NCBI RefSeq assembly: GCF_000010305.1
Contig: NC_012489.1
Coordinates: 1,488,001-1,552,000 of the forward strand
Reading direction: 5' to 3'
DNA: 64,000 nucleotides
Origin: Gemmatimonas aurantiaca T-27
Lineage (GTDB): Bacteria > Gemmatimonadota > Gemmatimonadetes > Gemmatimonadales > Gemmatimonadaceae
In this document: positions 41,077 to 49,861 of the stretch, in pieces
Layout: each line of letters begins with the position of its first letter
Position numbering within the stretch: position 1 is the first letter of the stretch
Position numbers and translations under genes: made by a program
Notes under the pieces: generated by a model
Database searches by the model: none
Told to the model about the DNA's origin: nothing
What the model saw: the letters and a program-made list of their open reading frames with translations, nothing else

Positions 41077-43820
41077 GCGCCCAGCGCCTGGAGTTTGTCC
41101 CGCAACTGACCTGCACGCGCACGCCAGTCCGCCGCCTTGGCCCGCTCCGCCTCCACCACCGCGGGCGGAGCCTTGGCCACAAATCCTTCGTTGGCCAGGC
41201 GACCTTCGAGGGCCGTGAGCTGCTTCTCCAGTTGCGAGAGTTCTGTCTGCAAGCGCTGCTTCTCCTTGTCGAGGTCGATCATGCCGGCGAGCGGCACGAC
41301 GAGCTCGATACCCCCGGACAGCAGCACCTGTGCCGCGGCCCCGCCAGGATTCTGTTCGGCGAGGGTGACCCGCGCCCGGGCCAGTCCCCCCACCGTCTCG
41401 ATCACGGGCACGAGGGCTTCGCGCGCGGTGGCGGGTCCCACGATCACGGCATCGACCCATGCACCGGGCTGCACGTTGTTTTCGGCACGCACCTGACGGA
41501 TGGCCTGTACCGCTTCCCGGACCTGCTCGAACACGGCACCGGAGCCACTGCGCTGGGTGCGCGCCACCGGCCACGCCGACTGCGCGATGAAGGCCTTGGC
41601 CGGCGTCTGTGGCAACTGCTGCCACAGCTCCTCGGTGATGAACGGCACCACCGGCTGCAGAAGACGCAGCGCGCCATCGAATGCGTGGGCCAGCACGGCG
41701 CGCGCCACTTCACGATCCGCGCCTTCCGTGGCCAGACGCGGCTTCACGCTTTCGAGATACCAGTCGGCCAGCTCGTTCCACACAAACCGTCGGGCCGCTT
41801 CTGCGTACTCCGAGAGGCGCAGACCACGATACCGTTCGGCCTCGCTCCACGTGGCCAGATTGGCCGGACGGGCCGGGCCAAGCGCCGCATCACAATCGGC
41901 GATGGCGGTATCGAGTCGCTCGAGAATCCAGTGATCGGCAGCCGTGAGTGACGCTGGGTCGATGCTGTCAATGGGTTGCACCGGTTCCGGCCCCACACGC
42001 GAGAGCAGGAACCGGCCGATGTTCCACAGCTTCGTGCAGAAATTGCGACCCGGCGCGAACGACTTCTCGAGATCGGTGGGGTCGAGCATGACATCCACAC
42101 CAAGACCGAGACCGGCCACCATCGTCCAGCGCAGCGCATCGGCACCATAGAGACGCACCACGTCGAGCGGGTCGATGCCGTTGCCCAGTGACTTGGACAT
42201 CTTGCGGTGCTGCATGTCGCGCACCGTGCCGTGCAGATACACCGTGTGAAACGGCGGCTTGTCGAGGAACCAGCAGCCGCTCATCACCATGCGCGCCACC
42301 CAGAAGAACAGAATCTCGGGCGCGGTGACGAGCACATCGCCCGGATAGAACGCGCGCAGGTCGGGGGTGTCGTCGGGCCAGCCCAGTGTGCTGAAGGGCC
42401 ACAGCCAGCTCGAGAACCAGGTGTCGAGTACGTCTTCGTCCTGACGCACGGTGCCACCGCAACCGGGACAGCTCGTGACGTCCGTGCGCGACACGATGGG
42501 CGCATGACCGCAGGAGGCGTTGCAGTACCACACGGGTACCCGATGGCCCCACCAGATCTGCCGCGAGATGTTCCAGTCGCGGATGCCTTCGAGCCAGTTG
42601 ACGTACACCGCTTCCCAGCGTTCCGGCAAAATGCGCAGCTCGCCCGTCCGCAGTGCGGCCAGCGCCTTGTCGGCCAGCGGCTGCATGCGCACGAACCACT
42701 GGTCCGACAGAAGCGGTTCCACCACCGTGTCGCAGCGATAACAATGCCGCACACTGTGCTGGTGGTTTTCGATCTTCACCAGCGCGCCGGCCGCTTCGAG
42801 CATCGCCACAATCGCCTTGCGGGCGGCAAAACGCTCGACGCCATTGAGTTCGGCCGGCACACGTCCCGCCGCGCCCTCCACTTCACGCACCACACCTTCG
42901 GCATCGATGATGACGGGCATGGACAGCGCATGACGCTTGCCCACTTCGAAGTCGTTCGCATCGTGCGCCGGCGTGATCTTCACCGCGCCCGAACCGAAGG
43001 TCGGATCGGTGTACGTGTCACCGATGATCGGGATGCGCACACCATTGAGCGGCAGGATCACCTCCTTGCCGATCATGGCCTGATAGCGCTCGTCCTCAGG
43101 ATTCACCGCGACTGCCACGTCGCCCAGCATCGTTTCCGGACGCGTCGTGGCCACCGTGATGGACTGCGACGGATCGTCGGCCAACACATACCGCAGGTGA
43201 TACAGCTTGCCGGTGGTGTCGGTGAACTCCGCCTCTTCGTCCGACAGCGATGTACCGCAGCGCGGACACCAGTGAATGACGCGGTGACCCTTGTAGACCA
43301 ACCCATCTTCATGCAGGCGCACGAACGCCTCGCGCACTGAACGCGATAGCTCGGGCGAGAAGGTGTACGCCGTGCGGGTCCAATCGGCGCTGGCACCGAT
43401 GGACTTGAGCTGGTTCAGGATCTCACCGCCGGTCTTGTCGACGAACTGCGCCACGCGCTCCACGAAGGCCTCACGGCCCACGTCGAAGCGCGAATGCCCT
43501 TCGGCGGCGAGTTGTTTCTCCACCACATTTTGCGTGGCGATGCCGGCGTGGTCGGTACCGGGCACCCAGAGTGCTTCGTCGCCCGCCATGCGGCGCCAGC
43601 GGATGAGCACGTCCTGCACGGTGTTGTTGAGACCGTGCCCCATGTGCAAAACCGCCGTCACGTTGGGCGGCGGGATGACGATCACGAATGGTTCGTGGGT
43701 CGCGGCCCGCGCCGGATCAGCGGTGAAGACACCGTGTTCAGTCCAGCGCGGGTACCAGGCGGCTTCCGTGGAGGCCGCGTCGTACGTGGAGGGCAACGAA
43801 TTGGGATCGGGCGCAGTCAT
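41073..43820 (-). CDS. valS: Valyl-tRNA synthetase
   Basis: A 915-aa class I synthetase with HIGH-type PPPNVTAVLHMGHGLNN, the zinc-like cysteine pairs (CPRCGTSL; CNASCGH and CPGCGG), KMSKS in HRKMSKSLGNGIDP, the anticodon-binding helical domain and the C-terminal coiled-coil arm (DKEKQRLQTELSQLEKQLTA). The start at 43820 is the only one that includes the N-terminal WYPRW segment. Confidence 0.97.
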   Translation of the reverse strand: MTAPDPNSLPSTYDAASTEAAWYPRWTEHGVFTADPARAATHEPFVIVIPPPNVTAVLHMGHGLNNTVQDVLIRWRRMAGDEALWVPGTDHAGIATQNVVEKQLAAEGHSRFDVGREAFVERVAQFVDKTGGEILNQLKSIGASADWTRTAYTFSPELSRSVREAFVRLHEDGLVYKGHRVIHWCPRCGTSLSDEEAEFTDTTGKLYHLRYVLADDPSQSITVATTRPETMLGDVAVAVNPEDERYQAMIGKEVILPLNGVRIPIIGDTYTDPTFGSGAVKITPAHDANDFEVGKRHALSMPVIIDAEGVVREVEGAAGRVPAELNGVERFAARKAIVAMLEAAGALVKIENHQHSVRHCYRCDTVVEPLLSDQWFVRMQPLADKALAALRTGELRILPERWEAVYVNWLEGIRDWNISRQIWWGHRVPVWYCNASCGHAPIVSRTDVTSCPGCGGTVRQDEDVLDTWFSSWLWPFSTLGWPDDTPDLRAFYPGDVLVTAPEILFFWVARMVMSGCWFLDKPPFHTVYLHGTVRDMQHRKMSKSLGNGIDPLDVVRLYGADALRWTMVAGLGLGVDVMLDPTDLEKSFAPGRNFCTKLWNIGRFLLSRVGPEPVQPIDSIDPASLTAADHWILERLDTAIADCDAALGPARPANLATWSEAERYRGLRLSEYAEAARRFVWNELADWYLESVKPRLATEGADREVARAVLAHAFDGALRLLQPVVPFITEELWQQLPQTPAKAFIAQSAWPVARTQRSGSGAVFEQVREAVQAIRQVRAENNVQPGAWVDAVIVGPATAREALVPVIETVGGLARARVTLAEQNPGGAAAQVLLSGGIELVVPLAGMIDLDKEKQRLQTELSQLEKQLTALEGRLANEGFVAKAPPAVVEAERAKAADWRARAGQLRDKLQALGA

Positions 43821-43875
43821 CCGGGGAAGATAACGACGCCCGACGTCATACGATCAATCGACCGTCAAACGCCAG

Positions 43876-44505
43876 TCAATCGACGGCGTCCGCGTTGGCG
43901 CTCAGGGAATTCAGCACGTACTCCACCCCCGGCACACCCCGGGCGATGGTCAGGGCGTAGTCGATTTCGGTGGCCGCCGCGACCCATCCCGTGAGCTCCA
44001 CCTCGCCGGGCGAAACGGCCCCGATGTCGATGGAGCGGTGGGCAAGAATGGGGTCGTTCTGGAAGGCGTCCAGCACCCGCTCCTCCAACTCATCGAGGGA
44101 CGCGGCGGGCTGGGCGGACGACGCGCGACCCGTGGACGGGTCCGCGGCCGGGCGGGTGGACTGCCCTCGACGAGAGGTCGTCTGCCGGTTTCCGGAGCGC
44201 CGGGTCTCAGCCAGCCGCGGGGCCTGATCGACAAAGTGTTCGGCCAGATGCAGGTGCGAAATGGCCTCCGGAGCCAGTTCCGAGTGGTCGTCCGGCAATT
44301 CGTCGAACGATTCCGAACGGTGCTGATCGGTTCGCCACCCGTTCTGCCGATGCCGCCGACGTGATGGTGAGCGCTTGAGCGCTTCGAGGCCGCCCATGCG
44401 GTCGGCCAGCAGCATGCCGATGGCCAGACCGGCTACGGCGCCGAGGGCCACGAGGACAATGCGTCCGGTCTTTGCTTGCCGCGCAGGGCGGCGTCGATTC
44501 TGCAT
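43876..44505 (-). CDS. BON-domain membrane protein
   Basis: A 209-aa protein with a basic N-terminus, a membrane helix (IVLVALGAVAGLAIGMLLADR), a charged low-complexity middle, and a C-terminal BON domain (LEERVLDAFQNDPILAHRSI, GEVELTGWVAAATEIDYALT, VPGVEYVLNSL). BON domains bind phospholipid or peptidoglycan at the envelope. The ATG at 44505 has AGGAGAT 11 nt upstream. It is divergent from thrS. Confidence 0.85.
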   Translation of the reverse strand: MQNRRRPARQAKTGRIVLVALGAVAGLAIGMLLADRMGGLEALKRSPSRRRHRQNGWRTDQHRSESFDELPDDHSELAPEAISHLHLAEHFVDQAPRLAETRRSGNRQTTSRRGQSTRPAADPSTGRASSAQPAASLDELEERVLDAFQNDPILAHRSIDIGAVSPGEVELTGWVAAATEIDYALTIARGVPGVEYVLNSLSANADAVD

Positions 44506-44680
44506 GCTGGCACGATCTCCTAGGACGTGCGTCGCCCTGTGTGACGGTGGGCCGCGACGCACTCGATAACTTGGCGTAACTCGCTGTCGAAGGATAACTT
44601 CAGCGTCTTCGTGAAGGGAGCGCGCAGGGCGTCATGTCCTGCGCCGGTATGCTCACTGTCTCCATCTCCGCTGGTTCCCG

Positions 44681-46687
44681 ATGATCGCCGGTCCGTCCTC
44701 CGCTGTGCCCGCCGACAACGCTTTGATTGTCCTGACACTCCCCGATGGTTCCACGCGCGAGGTACCCACCGGTACTTTGGCCCGGGACGTCGTGGGGTCG
44801 ATTGGCACCCGTCTGCTCCAGGCCTCCGTGGCCGTGGCCGTCGACGGCGAGGTGCAGGACCTGATGACGCCACTCCGGAAGTCCGGGGCGTTTGTCGTGA
44901 TCACGGACAAGGATCCCCGCGCGCTGGCCGTGCTGCGTCACTCGGGGGCGCACATTCTGGCCACGGCCGTGCGCCGGCTGCGTCCCGATGCCAAGATCGG
45001 CTTCGGTCCGGCCATCGACGACGGCTTCTACTACGATTTCGAAGTCGAGAAGCCGTTCACGCCCGAAGATCTGGCGGCGTTCGAAGCCGAGATGAAGAAG
45101 GTGGCGGCCGAGAAGTATCCGTTCGTGCGCGCCGAAGTGTCGGTGGAAGAGGCCAAGGGGCTGTTTGTCGACGATCCGCTCAAGCTCGAACGGCTCGCCG
45201 ACTTCGAAGGCACCGACGAGGTGATCTCCACGTACACGGACGGTCCGTTCATCGACCTGTGTCGTGGGCCGCACGTGCCCGACACGTCGCACCTCAAGCA
45301 CTTCAAGCTGCTGCACACGGCCGGCGCCTATTGGCGCGGTGATGTGAAGCGGCAGATGCTGCAGCGCATCTACGCCACGGCCTTCTTCAAGAAGGACGAA
45401 CTCGAGCAGCACCTGCACAATCTCGAGGAGGCCAAGAAGCGCGATCACCGCGTACTGGGCAAGGCGCTCGGGCTCTTCCAGATCTTCCCGCAGGCGCCCG
45501 GCGCCGCGTTCTGGACGCCGAAGGGCACCACGTTGTACAACACGCTCGAAGGTTTTGTGCGTGAACGGCAGCAGGAGGCGTTCCAGGAGATCAAGACGCC
45601 GCTGCTGTACAACAAGAAGCTGTGGGAGCAGTCGGGGCACTGGGGCAAGTACAAGGAGAACATGTTCCTCGTGCTCGACAACGAGACGGGTGAGCACGAC
45701 ATGTCGCTCAAGCCCATGAACTGCCCGTCACACCATGTGCTGTTCGCGTCGGAGAAACACTCGTATCGGCAGATGCCGGTGCGCTTCGTGACGTTCGACG
45801 TGCTGCACCGCAACGAGCTGTCGGGGGCCTTGTCGGGGCTCACGCGGGTGCGGCAGTTCTCGCAGGACGATTGCCATGTGTACCTGCGCGAAGACCAGAT
45901 CGAGAGCGAAGTGAAGTTCCTCATGGACTTCATTCTTTCGTACTACGACACGTTCGGCCTCAAGGCGAACCTCAAGTTCGCCACGCGTCCCGAGCAGCGT
46001 ATCGGCAGCGATGAGCTGTGGGATCGTGCGGAAGCGGCTCTCAAGGCGGCGCTGGAAAGCACCGGCCGTTCGTACGAGATGAAAGAAGGTGACGGCGCGT
46101 TCTACGGCCCCAAGATCGATTTTGATGTCACCGACTCGATCGGCCGTGCCTGGCAGCTCGGCACCATCCAGCTCGACTACAACGCCCCCGAGCGCTTCGA
46201 ACTCGCCTACACGGGCGAGGACAATGCGCCGCATCGCCCGGTGGTCATCCATCGTGCGGTGAGTGGATCGTTCGAGCGGTTCATCGCCATTCTCATCGAG
46301 CACTTTGCCGGGGCATTCCCGGTGTGGCTGGCGCCGGAGCAGGTGCGCGTCATTCCGATCGCGATCGACTTCAATGCGCATGGGCAGGCGCTGGTCGATC
46401 GCATGAAGGCGGCGGGCATTCGCGCCACGCTCGATGCGCGCAACGAAACGCTCAACTATCGCGTGCGGGAAGGCGAAGTGGAGAAGGTGCCGTACATGTG
46501 TGTGATCGGACGACGCGAGTCGGAGGAGAACACGGTGGCGCTACGCACCCGCGGGGCGGGCAAGAAGCAGGAGATCCTCTCGGCCGATGCCTTCCTCGCA
46601 CGCCTACAGGACGAAGTGCGAAGCCGCGCCCTGGTGCCGGCTCCCGCATCGGCCCCGGCAGCCAGTGAGCCGGAGAGCGACGCGTGA
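44681..46687 (+). CDS. thrS: Threonyl-tRNA synthetase
   Basis: A 668-aa class II synthetase with an N-terminal TGS domain, editing (SAD) domain with HSGAHILATAV (H-x-x-x-H), class II motifs with SLKPMNCPSHHVLF (zinc Cys), FGPAIDDGFYYDF and QLDYNAPERF, and the anticodon-binding domain at the end. The C-terminal 20 residues are an Ala/Pro-rich extension. No T-box is seen in the 175-bp divergent leader. The stop overlaps the start of the GGDEF gene by 4 bp. Confidence 0.97.
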   Translation: MIAGPSSAVPADNALIVLTLPDGSTREVPTGTLARDVVGSIGTRLLQASVAVAVDGEVQDLMTPLRKSGAFVVITDKDPRALAVLRHSGAHILATAVRRLRPDAKIGFGPAIDDGFYYDFEVEKPFTPEDLAAFEAEMKKVAAEKYPFVRAEVSVEEAKGLFVDDPLKLERLADFEGTDEVISTYTDGPFIDLCRGPHVPDTSHLKHFKLLHTAGAYWRGDVKRQMLQRIYATAFFKKDELEQHLHNLEEAKKRDHRVLGKALGLFQIFPQAPGAAFWTPKGTTLYNTLEGFVRERQQEAFQEIKTPLLYNKKLWEQSGHWGKYKENMFLVLDNETGEHDMSLKPMNCPSHHVLFASEKHSYRQMPVRFVTFDVLHRNELSGALSGLTRVRQFSQDDCHVYLREDQIESEVKFLMDFILSYYDTFGLKANLKFATRPEQRIGSDELWDRAEAALKAALESTGRSYEMKEGDGAFYGPKIDFDVTDSIGRAWQLGTIQLDYNAPERFELAYTGEDNAPHRPVVIHRAVSGSFERFIAILIEHFAGAFPVWLAPEQVRVIPIAIDFNAHGQALVDRMKAAGIRATLDARNETLNYRVREGEVEKVPYMCVIGRRESEENTVALRTRGAGKKQEILSADAFLARLQDEVRSRALVPAPASAPAASEPESDA

Positions 46688-47931
46688 GCCCGGAAGCGCT
46701 GCTGGATCTGTTCCTGCTTTCGCCGGTCGGCCTCGTCGAGGTGGACGAGGACGGCCGCGTGGAAGTGGCCAATCTGGCGGCGCGGCGCTTGCTCACCCCG
46801 TTCACGCGGGCCGGCTCACTCGAGGACCTGTTCACCGCGCTGAGCAACGTTGCCCCGGACCTGTCGGCGCGAGTGCGCAGCTTCGATGCCCCGCGTGGGG
46901 TCATCATCGAAAATCTCGAGTTGCTTGCGCCCGGCCAGCACATCGGGGTGTTCCTGTCGCTCGTCAAAGTGGCCACCGGTCGTATCGTCGCGGTGGCCAC
47001 GGATGCATCCGGCCTGGCCGTGGCGCAGGGCACCGTGTCGCGTCTCGAGCAACGCCTGCGGGCCGTGGAAGAAGCGGTACGGGACTACGCGTTCTATTCG
47101 CTCGACCGCGAAGGCTGCATCGACAGTTGGAGTGTGGCAGCGGAACGGGTGCACCAGTGGTCTGCCTCGGCCATCATCGGCAAGAGCATGACCGCTCTCC
47201 TGCCGCAGGAACAGGCAGGAGGCAGCTATCTCACGGATACGTTGGCGTTGGCCGCGCACAATGGATGGTGTGAAGAAGAAGGCCATCGCGCACGGCAGGA
47301 CGGCACGACCTTCTGGGCCAGCACCGTGGTCACGGCGTTGCGCGATGCGGCCGGCGAGACCACCGGATATTCCGTCATTTCGCACGACGTGTCGGAACGG
47401 CGGAAACTCGAAGAGCAGATCCGCGACGACGCATCGAGCAACACCGACTACCTCACCGGGGTGTTGGCGCGACGGGCCTACTTCGATGTGGCGCAGTCCG
47501 AAGTGGCGCGCGCGCGTCGATACAGTCAGCCACTCACCATGCTGCTCGTCGACCCGGATCACTTCCGCGATCACGTCGAGCAGCGTGGTGAAGCGTTTGC
47601 CAACGAATGGCTGCGCGCCATTGCGTGGGTGTGTCGTCAGGAATCGCGCAACACCGACGTGGTGGGTCGTGTGGGCGGCGAAGCGTTTGCGGTATTGCTA
47701 CCCAGCACGGAGCTGAGCGGTGGGTTGGTTCTCGCCGAGCGTATCCGAGAGCGCATGCAGCGCCATGTATTTGGCGGCGACTTTCAAGGCGTGCGCGCTA
47801 CGCTGTCCATTGGCGTGGCCGAAGTCACCGAGCCCATTACCAGTGTGGATGGGTTGCTGTCCACGGCTGGCACCGCGGTCGATCGGGCACGGCAGGCCGG
47901 CCGGAATCTCGTCGTCGGTTACGACGATTGA
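46684..47931 (+). CDS. PAS and degenerate GGDEF (GGEAF) protein with retained RxxD site
   Basis: A 415-aa cytosolic protein: an N-terminal PAS-like module, a PAS domain (AFYSLDREGCIDSWSVAAER to GYSVISHDVSERRKLEEQI, about residues 135-248), then a GGDEF domain. The active-site loop is GGEAF (47674-47688), lacking the catalytic Glu; the N and D positions that contact guanine (usual IND and GHxxGD) read HVE and GEAFAN. The metal DxD pair is kept (DPDHF), and R-N-T-D lies five residues before the loop as in the inhibitory c-di-GMP site. It is therefore probably a nucleotide sensor, not an active cyclase. GTG start overlaps thrS. Confidence 0.88.
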   Translation: MSPEALLDLFLLSPVGLVEVDEDGRVEVANLAARRLLTPFTRAGSLEDLFTALSNVAPDLSARVRSFDAPRGVIIENLELLAPGQHIGVFLSLVKVATGRIVAVATDASGLAVAQGTVSRLEQRLRAVEEAVRDYAFYSLDREGCIDSWSVAAERVHQWSASAIIGKSMTALLPQEQAGGSYLTDTLALAAHNGWCEEEGHRARQDGTTFWASTVVTALRDAAGETTGYSVISHDVSERRKLEEQIRDDASSNTDYLTGVLARRAYFDVAQSEVARARRYSQPLTMLLVDPDHFRDHVEQRGEAFANEWLRAIAWVCRQESRNTDVVGRVGGEAFAVLLPSTELSGGLVLAERIRERMQRHVFGGDFQGVRATLSIGVAEVTEPITSVDGLLSTAGTAVDRARQAGRNLVVGYDD

Positions 47932-47947
47932 TGGGGCGTTGATGGGC

Positions 47948-47977
47948 CGCGGACAGGCGCGTATGCGTCTGTCCGCG
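47948..47977. terminator. Bidirectional hairpin between the GGDEF and plug-protein genes
   Basis: A 13-bp stem (CGCGGACAGGCGC against GCGTCTGTCCGCG, one G-T pair) with a 4-nt loop, between convergent genes. No T-run. Confidence 0.65.
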
Positions 47978-48009
47978 AAGCACGTCCAATACGTCCCGGC
48001 AGTTCTCGA

Positions 48010-49542
48010 CTAGCGGCCCGGTGAGCGCGTCGGCGGTCGGCGTCCACCCGTCCAGATCACCACTGAGCCACAGCCGTTGCGGGTCTGGAACTCGATTGGG
48101 ATGCTGCCGGTGCCGGTGTACACCTCGATCGCACGCACATCCGACTGGTTGACCACGTTGTCGATCACCCCGTCGGTGGACATGGTGTTCACGCCGTCCA
48201 GGAACAGGGCCGGAATGCACTTGCCGGTTCCACTGGTGCCACGCATGGTGACCTGATCGCGGCTGTTCTGCCCCGGATTGATGGAAACGCCGGGCGCCTG
48301 CCGCAGCACATCGGCGATGGTGCGGGCATTGCGCTGTTCGAGGAAACTCTCGTCGAAGAAGTGGCCGAAGCCCATCTTGCGCCGCGACTCGAAGCCAGCC
48401 ATCTGCGCGCTCCATTTGTCGGCTTGCACGCGTACCGTATCCACCGTGGGGGCGACGGCCTCGAGGGAGATCTCGGTCATCGCGAGACCATTGTCCATCA
48501 CGTCGACCGCCACACGGCGAGGCTGGAAGCCGACAGCCCGGGCCTCCAGCATCCAGGTGCCGCCAGGCAGACTGTCGAGTTGAAATTGTCCGCCGCCGGT
48601 CGCGGCCCCTTCAGCACCGTTGCCGGGCATCGACACCCGTGCACCCAGCAGTGGCCGGCCCGCCGTATCCCGCACGATGCCGCGCAGGCGTCCTTCGCCA
48701 CGCAGGGTCGTGGTCGACCCGCTGGCGCCACGCGTCACGACCCGCTCGGCAGACCCGATATACATATCGCGGATCAGGATGCCGCTCGTTGGCACACGAA
48801 GCTCCACGACCCCGCTCGAATCCGTGCCCGCGTAGGCGCGGGTGGTGAGCAGCGCGTCGGGCGGCAGGCCACACAAGGTGAAGCTGCCTGTGGGGGACGC
48901 TTCTACGGTACGGAGTGGGCGGCGGCGCTCCATGGCGCCTGCATTGACCGTGGTTTCCGTGTATTGCACCCGCACGCGGGCCGGGCCGCCAAGCGACTGA
49001 CCACGTGCGGATCGCACCATGCCCACGAACACGCCGGTAGGCGTCCCCGGTCCCTGGTCTCGGCATTTGGAGGTCCGGAACGTCTCTGGTGACGGCAAAC
49101 CCAAGGGCAGCTCAACCTCACCCCCTTCGGCCACATTCACCGGCAGAGCGAAGCCGTCGAGCCCAAAACGATCCATCTGCCCATGCACCAATCCGACCAG
49201 GTAGATGCCCACCGGCAGGGAGTCGATCGCGTAGTGCCCCGAGGAGTCGGACCGTGCCGACCGTACCTTGGACGGATCCTTCGCCAGCACGAACTGGACG
49301 GTCGCCTCGGTCAGTGGCGCATAGGCCATGCTGTCGAATACGACACCGCTCACCCGTGCGAGTACCGGCTGGCCCCCAGGGGTCGCGACGGGTGCCGTCA
49401 CGACCGGCTTGGGCGGGACGACCGGTGTGGTCTTGGGTGGAATGGCCGGCTTCTTCACCTGGGCGCCCAGTGACGCACCGGGAGCGAGGAGCAGGGCCGC
49501 CACCGCAACGCAGGGCAGAAATCGGGTCAGCATCGTCTGCAT
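48010..49542 (-). CDS. Exported TonB-plug-only protein with carboxypeptidase-regulatory-like domains
   Basis: The 510-aa product has a signal peptide (cleavage near ASLGAQV), a Pro-rich linker, two or more CarboxypepD_reg-like beta-sandwiches (VSGVVFDSMAYAPLTEATVQ; LRGIVRDTAGRPLLGARVSM), and a C-terminal TonB-dependent receptor plug (NARTIADVLRQAPGVSINPG to AIEVYTGTGSIPIEFQ). It ends shortly after the plug: no outer-membrane beta barrel follows. The protein therefore cannot form a pore alone; it may be a soluble scaffold or act with another receptor. No internal stop or frameshift suggests it is a broken full-length gene. Confidence 0.85.
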   Translation of the reverse strand: MQTMLTRFLPCVAVAALLLAPGASLGAQVKKPAIPPKTTPVVPPKPVVTAPVATPGGQPVLARVSGVVFDSMAYAPLTEATVQFVLAKDPSKVRSARSDSSGHYAIDSLPVGIYLVGLVHGQMDRFGLDGFALPVNVAEGGEVELPLGLPSPETFRTSKCRDQGPGTPTGVFVGMVRSARGQSLGGPARVRVQYTETTVNAGAMERRRPLRTVEASPTGSFTLCGLPPDALLTTRAYAGTDSSGVVELRVPTSGILIRDMYIGSAERVVTRGASGSTTTLRGEGRLRGIVRDTAGRPLLGARVSMPGNGAEGAATGGGQFQLDSLPGGTWMLEARAVGFQPRRVAVDVMDNGLAMTEISLEAVAPTVDTVRVQADKWSAQMAGFESRRKMGFGHFFDESFLEQRNARTIADVLRQAPGVSINPGQNSRDQVTMRGTSGTGKCIPALFLDGVNTMSTDGVIDNVVNQSDVRAIEVYTGTGSIPIEFQTRNGCGSVVIWTGGRRPPTRSPGR

Positions 49543-49861
49543 GATACGGGGGCAAAACGCTCGAAAGGCACTCGAAAAACTCTCGGCACAGGTAGCCGTG
49601 CCTGGACACCAGTGGATATCGCCAGTGCCTCCACGGGAGGTGGTCCCGTCGACGCATAGGGATACCGGATAGACACCGCCGGTGCCCCATACCCGAAGTC
49701 TATGCCGCGGGTCCCGTTCCAGACACCGTTTTCCCGGTCATGATCTGTCGGAGACTGGCGGAGATCTGCTCGGACAACGGTGACACCGCGGCCATGCGTA
49801 ACCTCACAGATCGGCATCGCCGATCGATCCCGCCTCGCCCACCCAGGCGCACTGATCACTC
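49543..49861. other. 319-bp divergent intergenic region
   Basis: It lies between the divergent plug-protein and creatininase genes. I see no convincing gene. The clearest structure is an inverted repeat at 49809-49825 (GATCGGC-ATC-GCCGATC), 36 bp upstream of the creatininase start, which could be an operator or a short hairpin. A plus-strand frame from 49740 runs into the creatininase gene out of frame and is probably spurious. Confidence 0.5.
49809..49825. promoter_or_regulatory. Inverted repeat upstream of the creatininase gene
   Basis: Perfect 7-bp arms GATCGGC and GCCGATC with a 3-bp centre. A dyad at this distance from a start codon is a plausible regulator site or mRNA hairpin; there is no second copy nearby to support either. 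Confidence 0.3.

Noticed and set aside
44506-44680. T-box riboswitch in front of thrS
   Set aside because: No GGGTGGNACCGCG-type element or terminator/antiterminator pair is visible in the 175-bp leader; valS and gltX leaders were checked with the same result.
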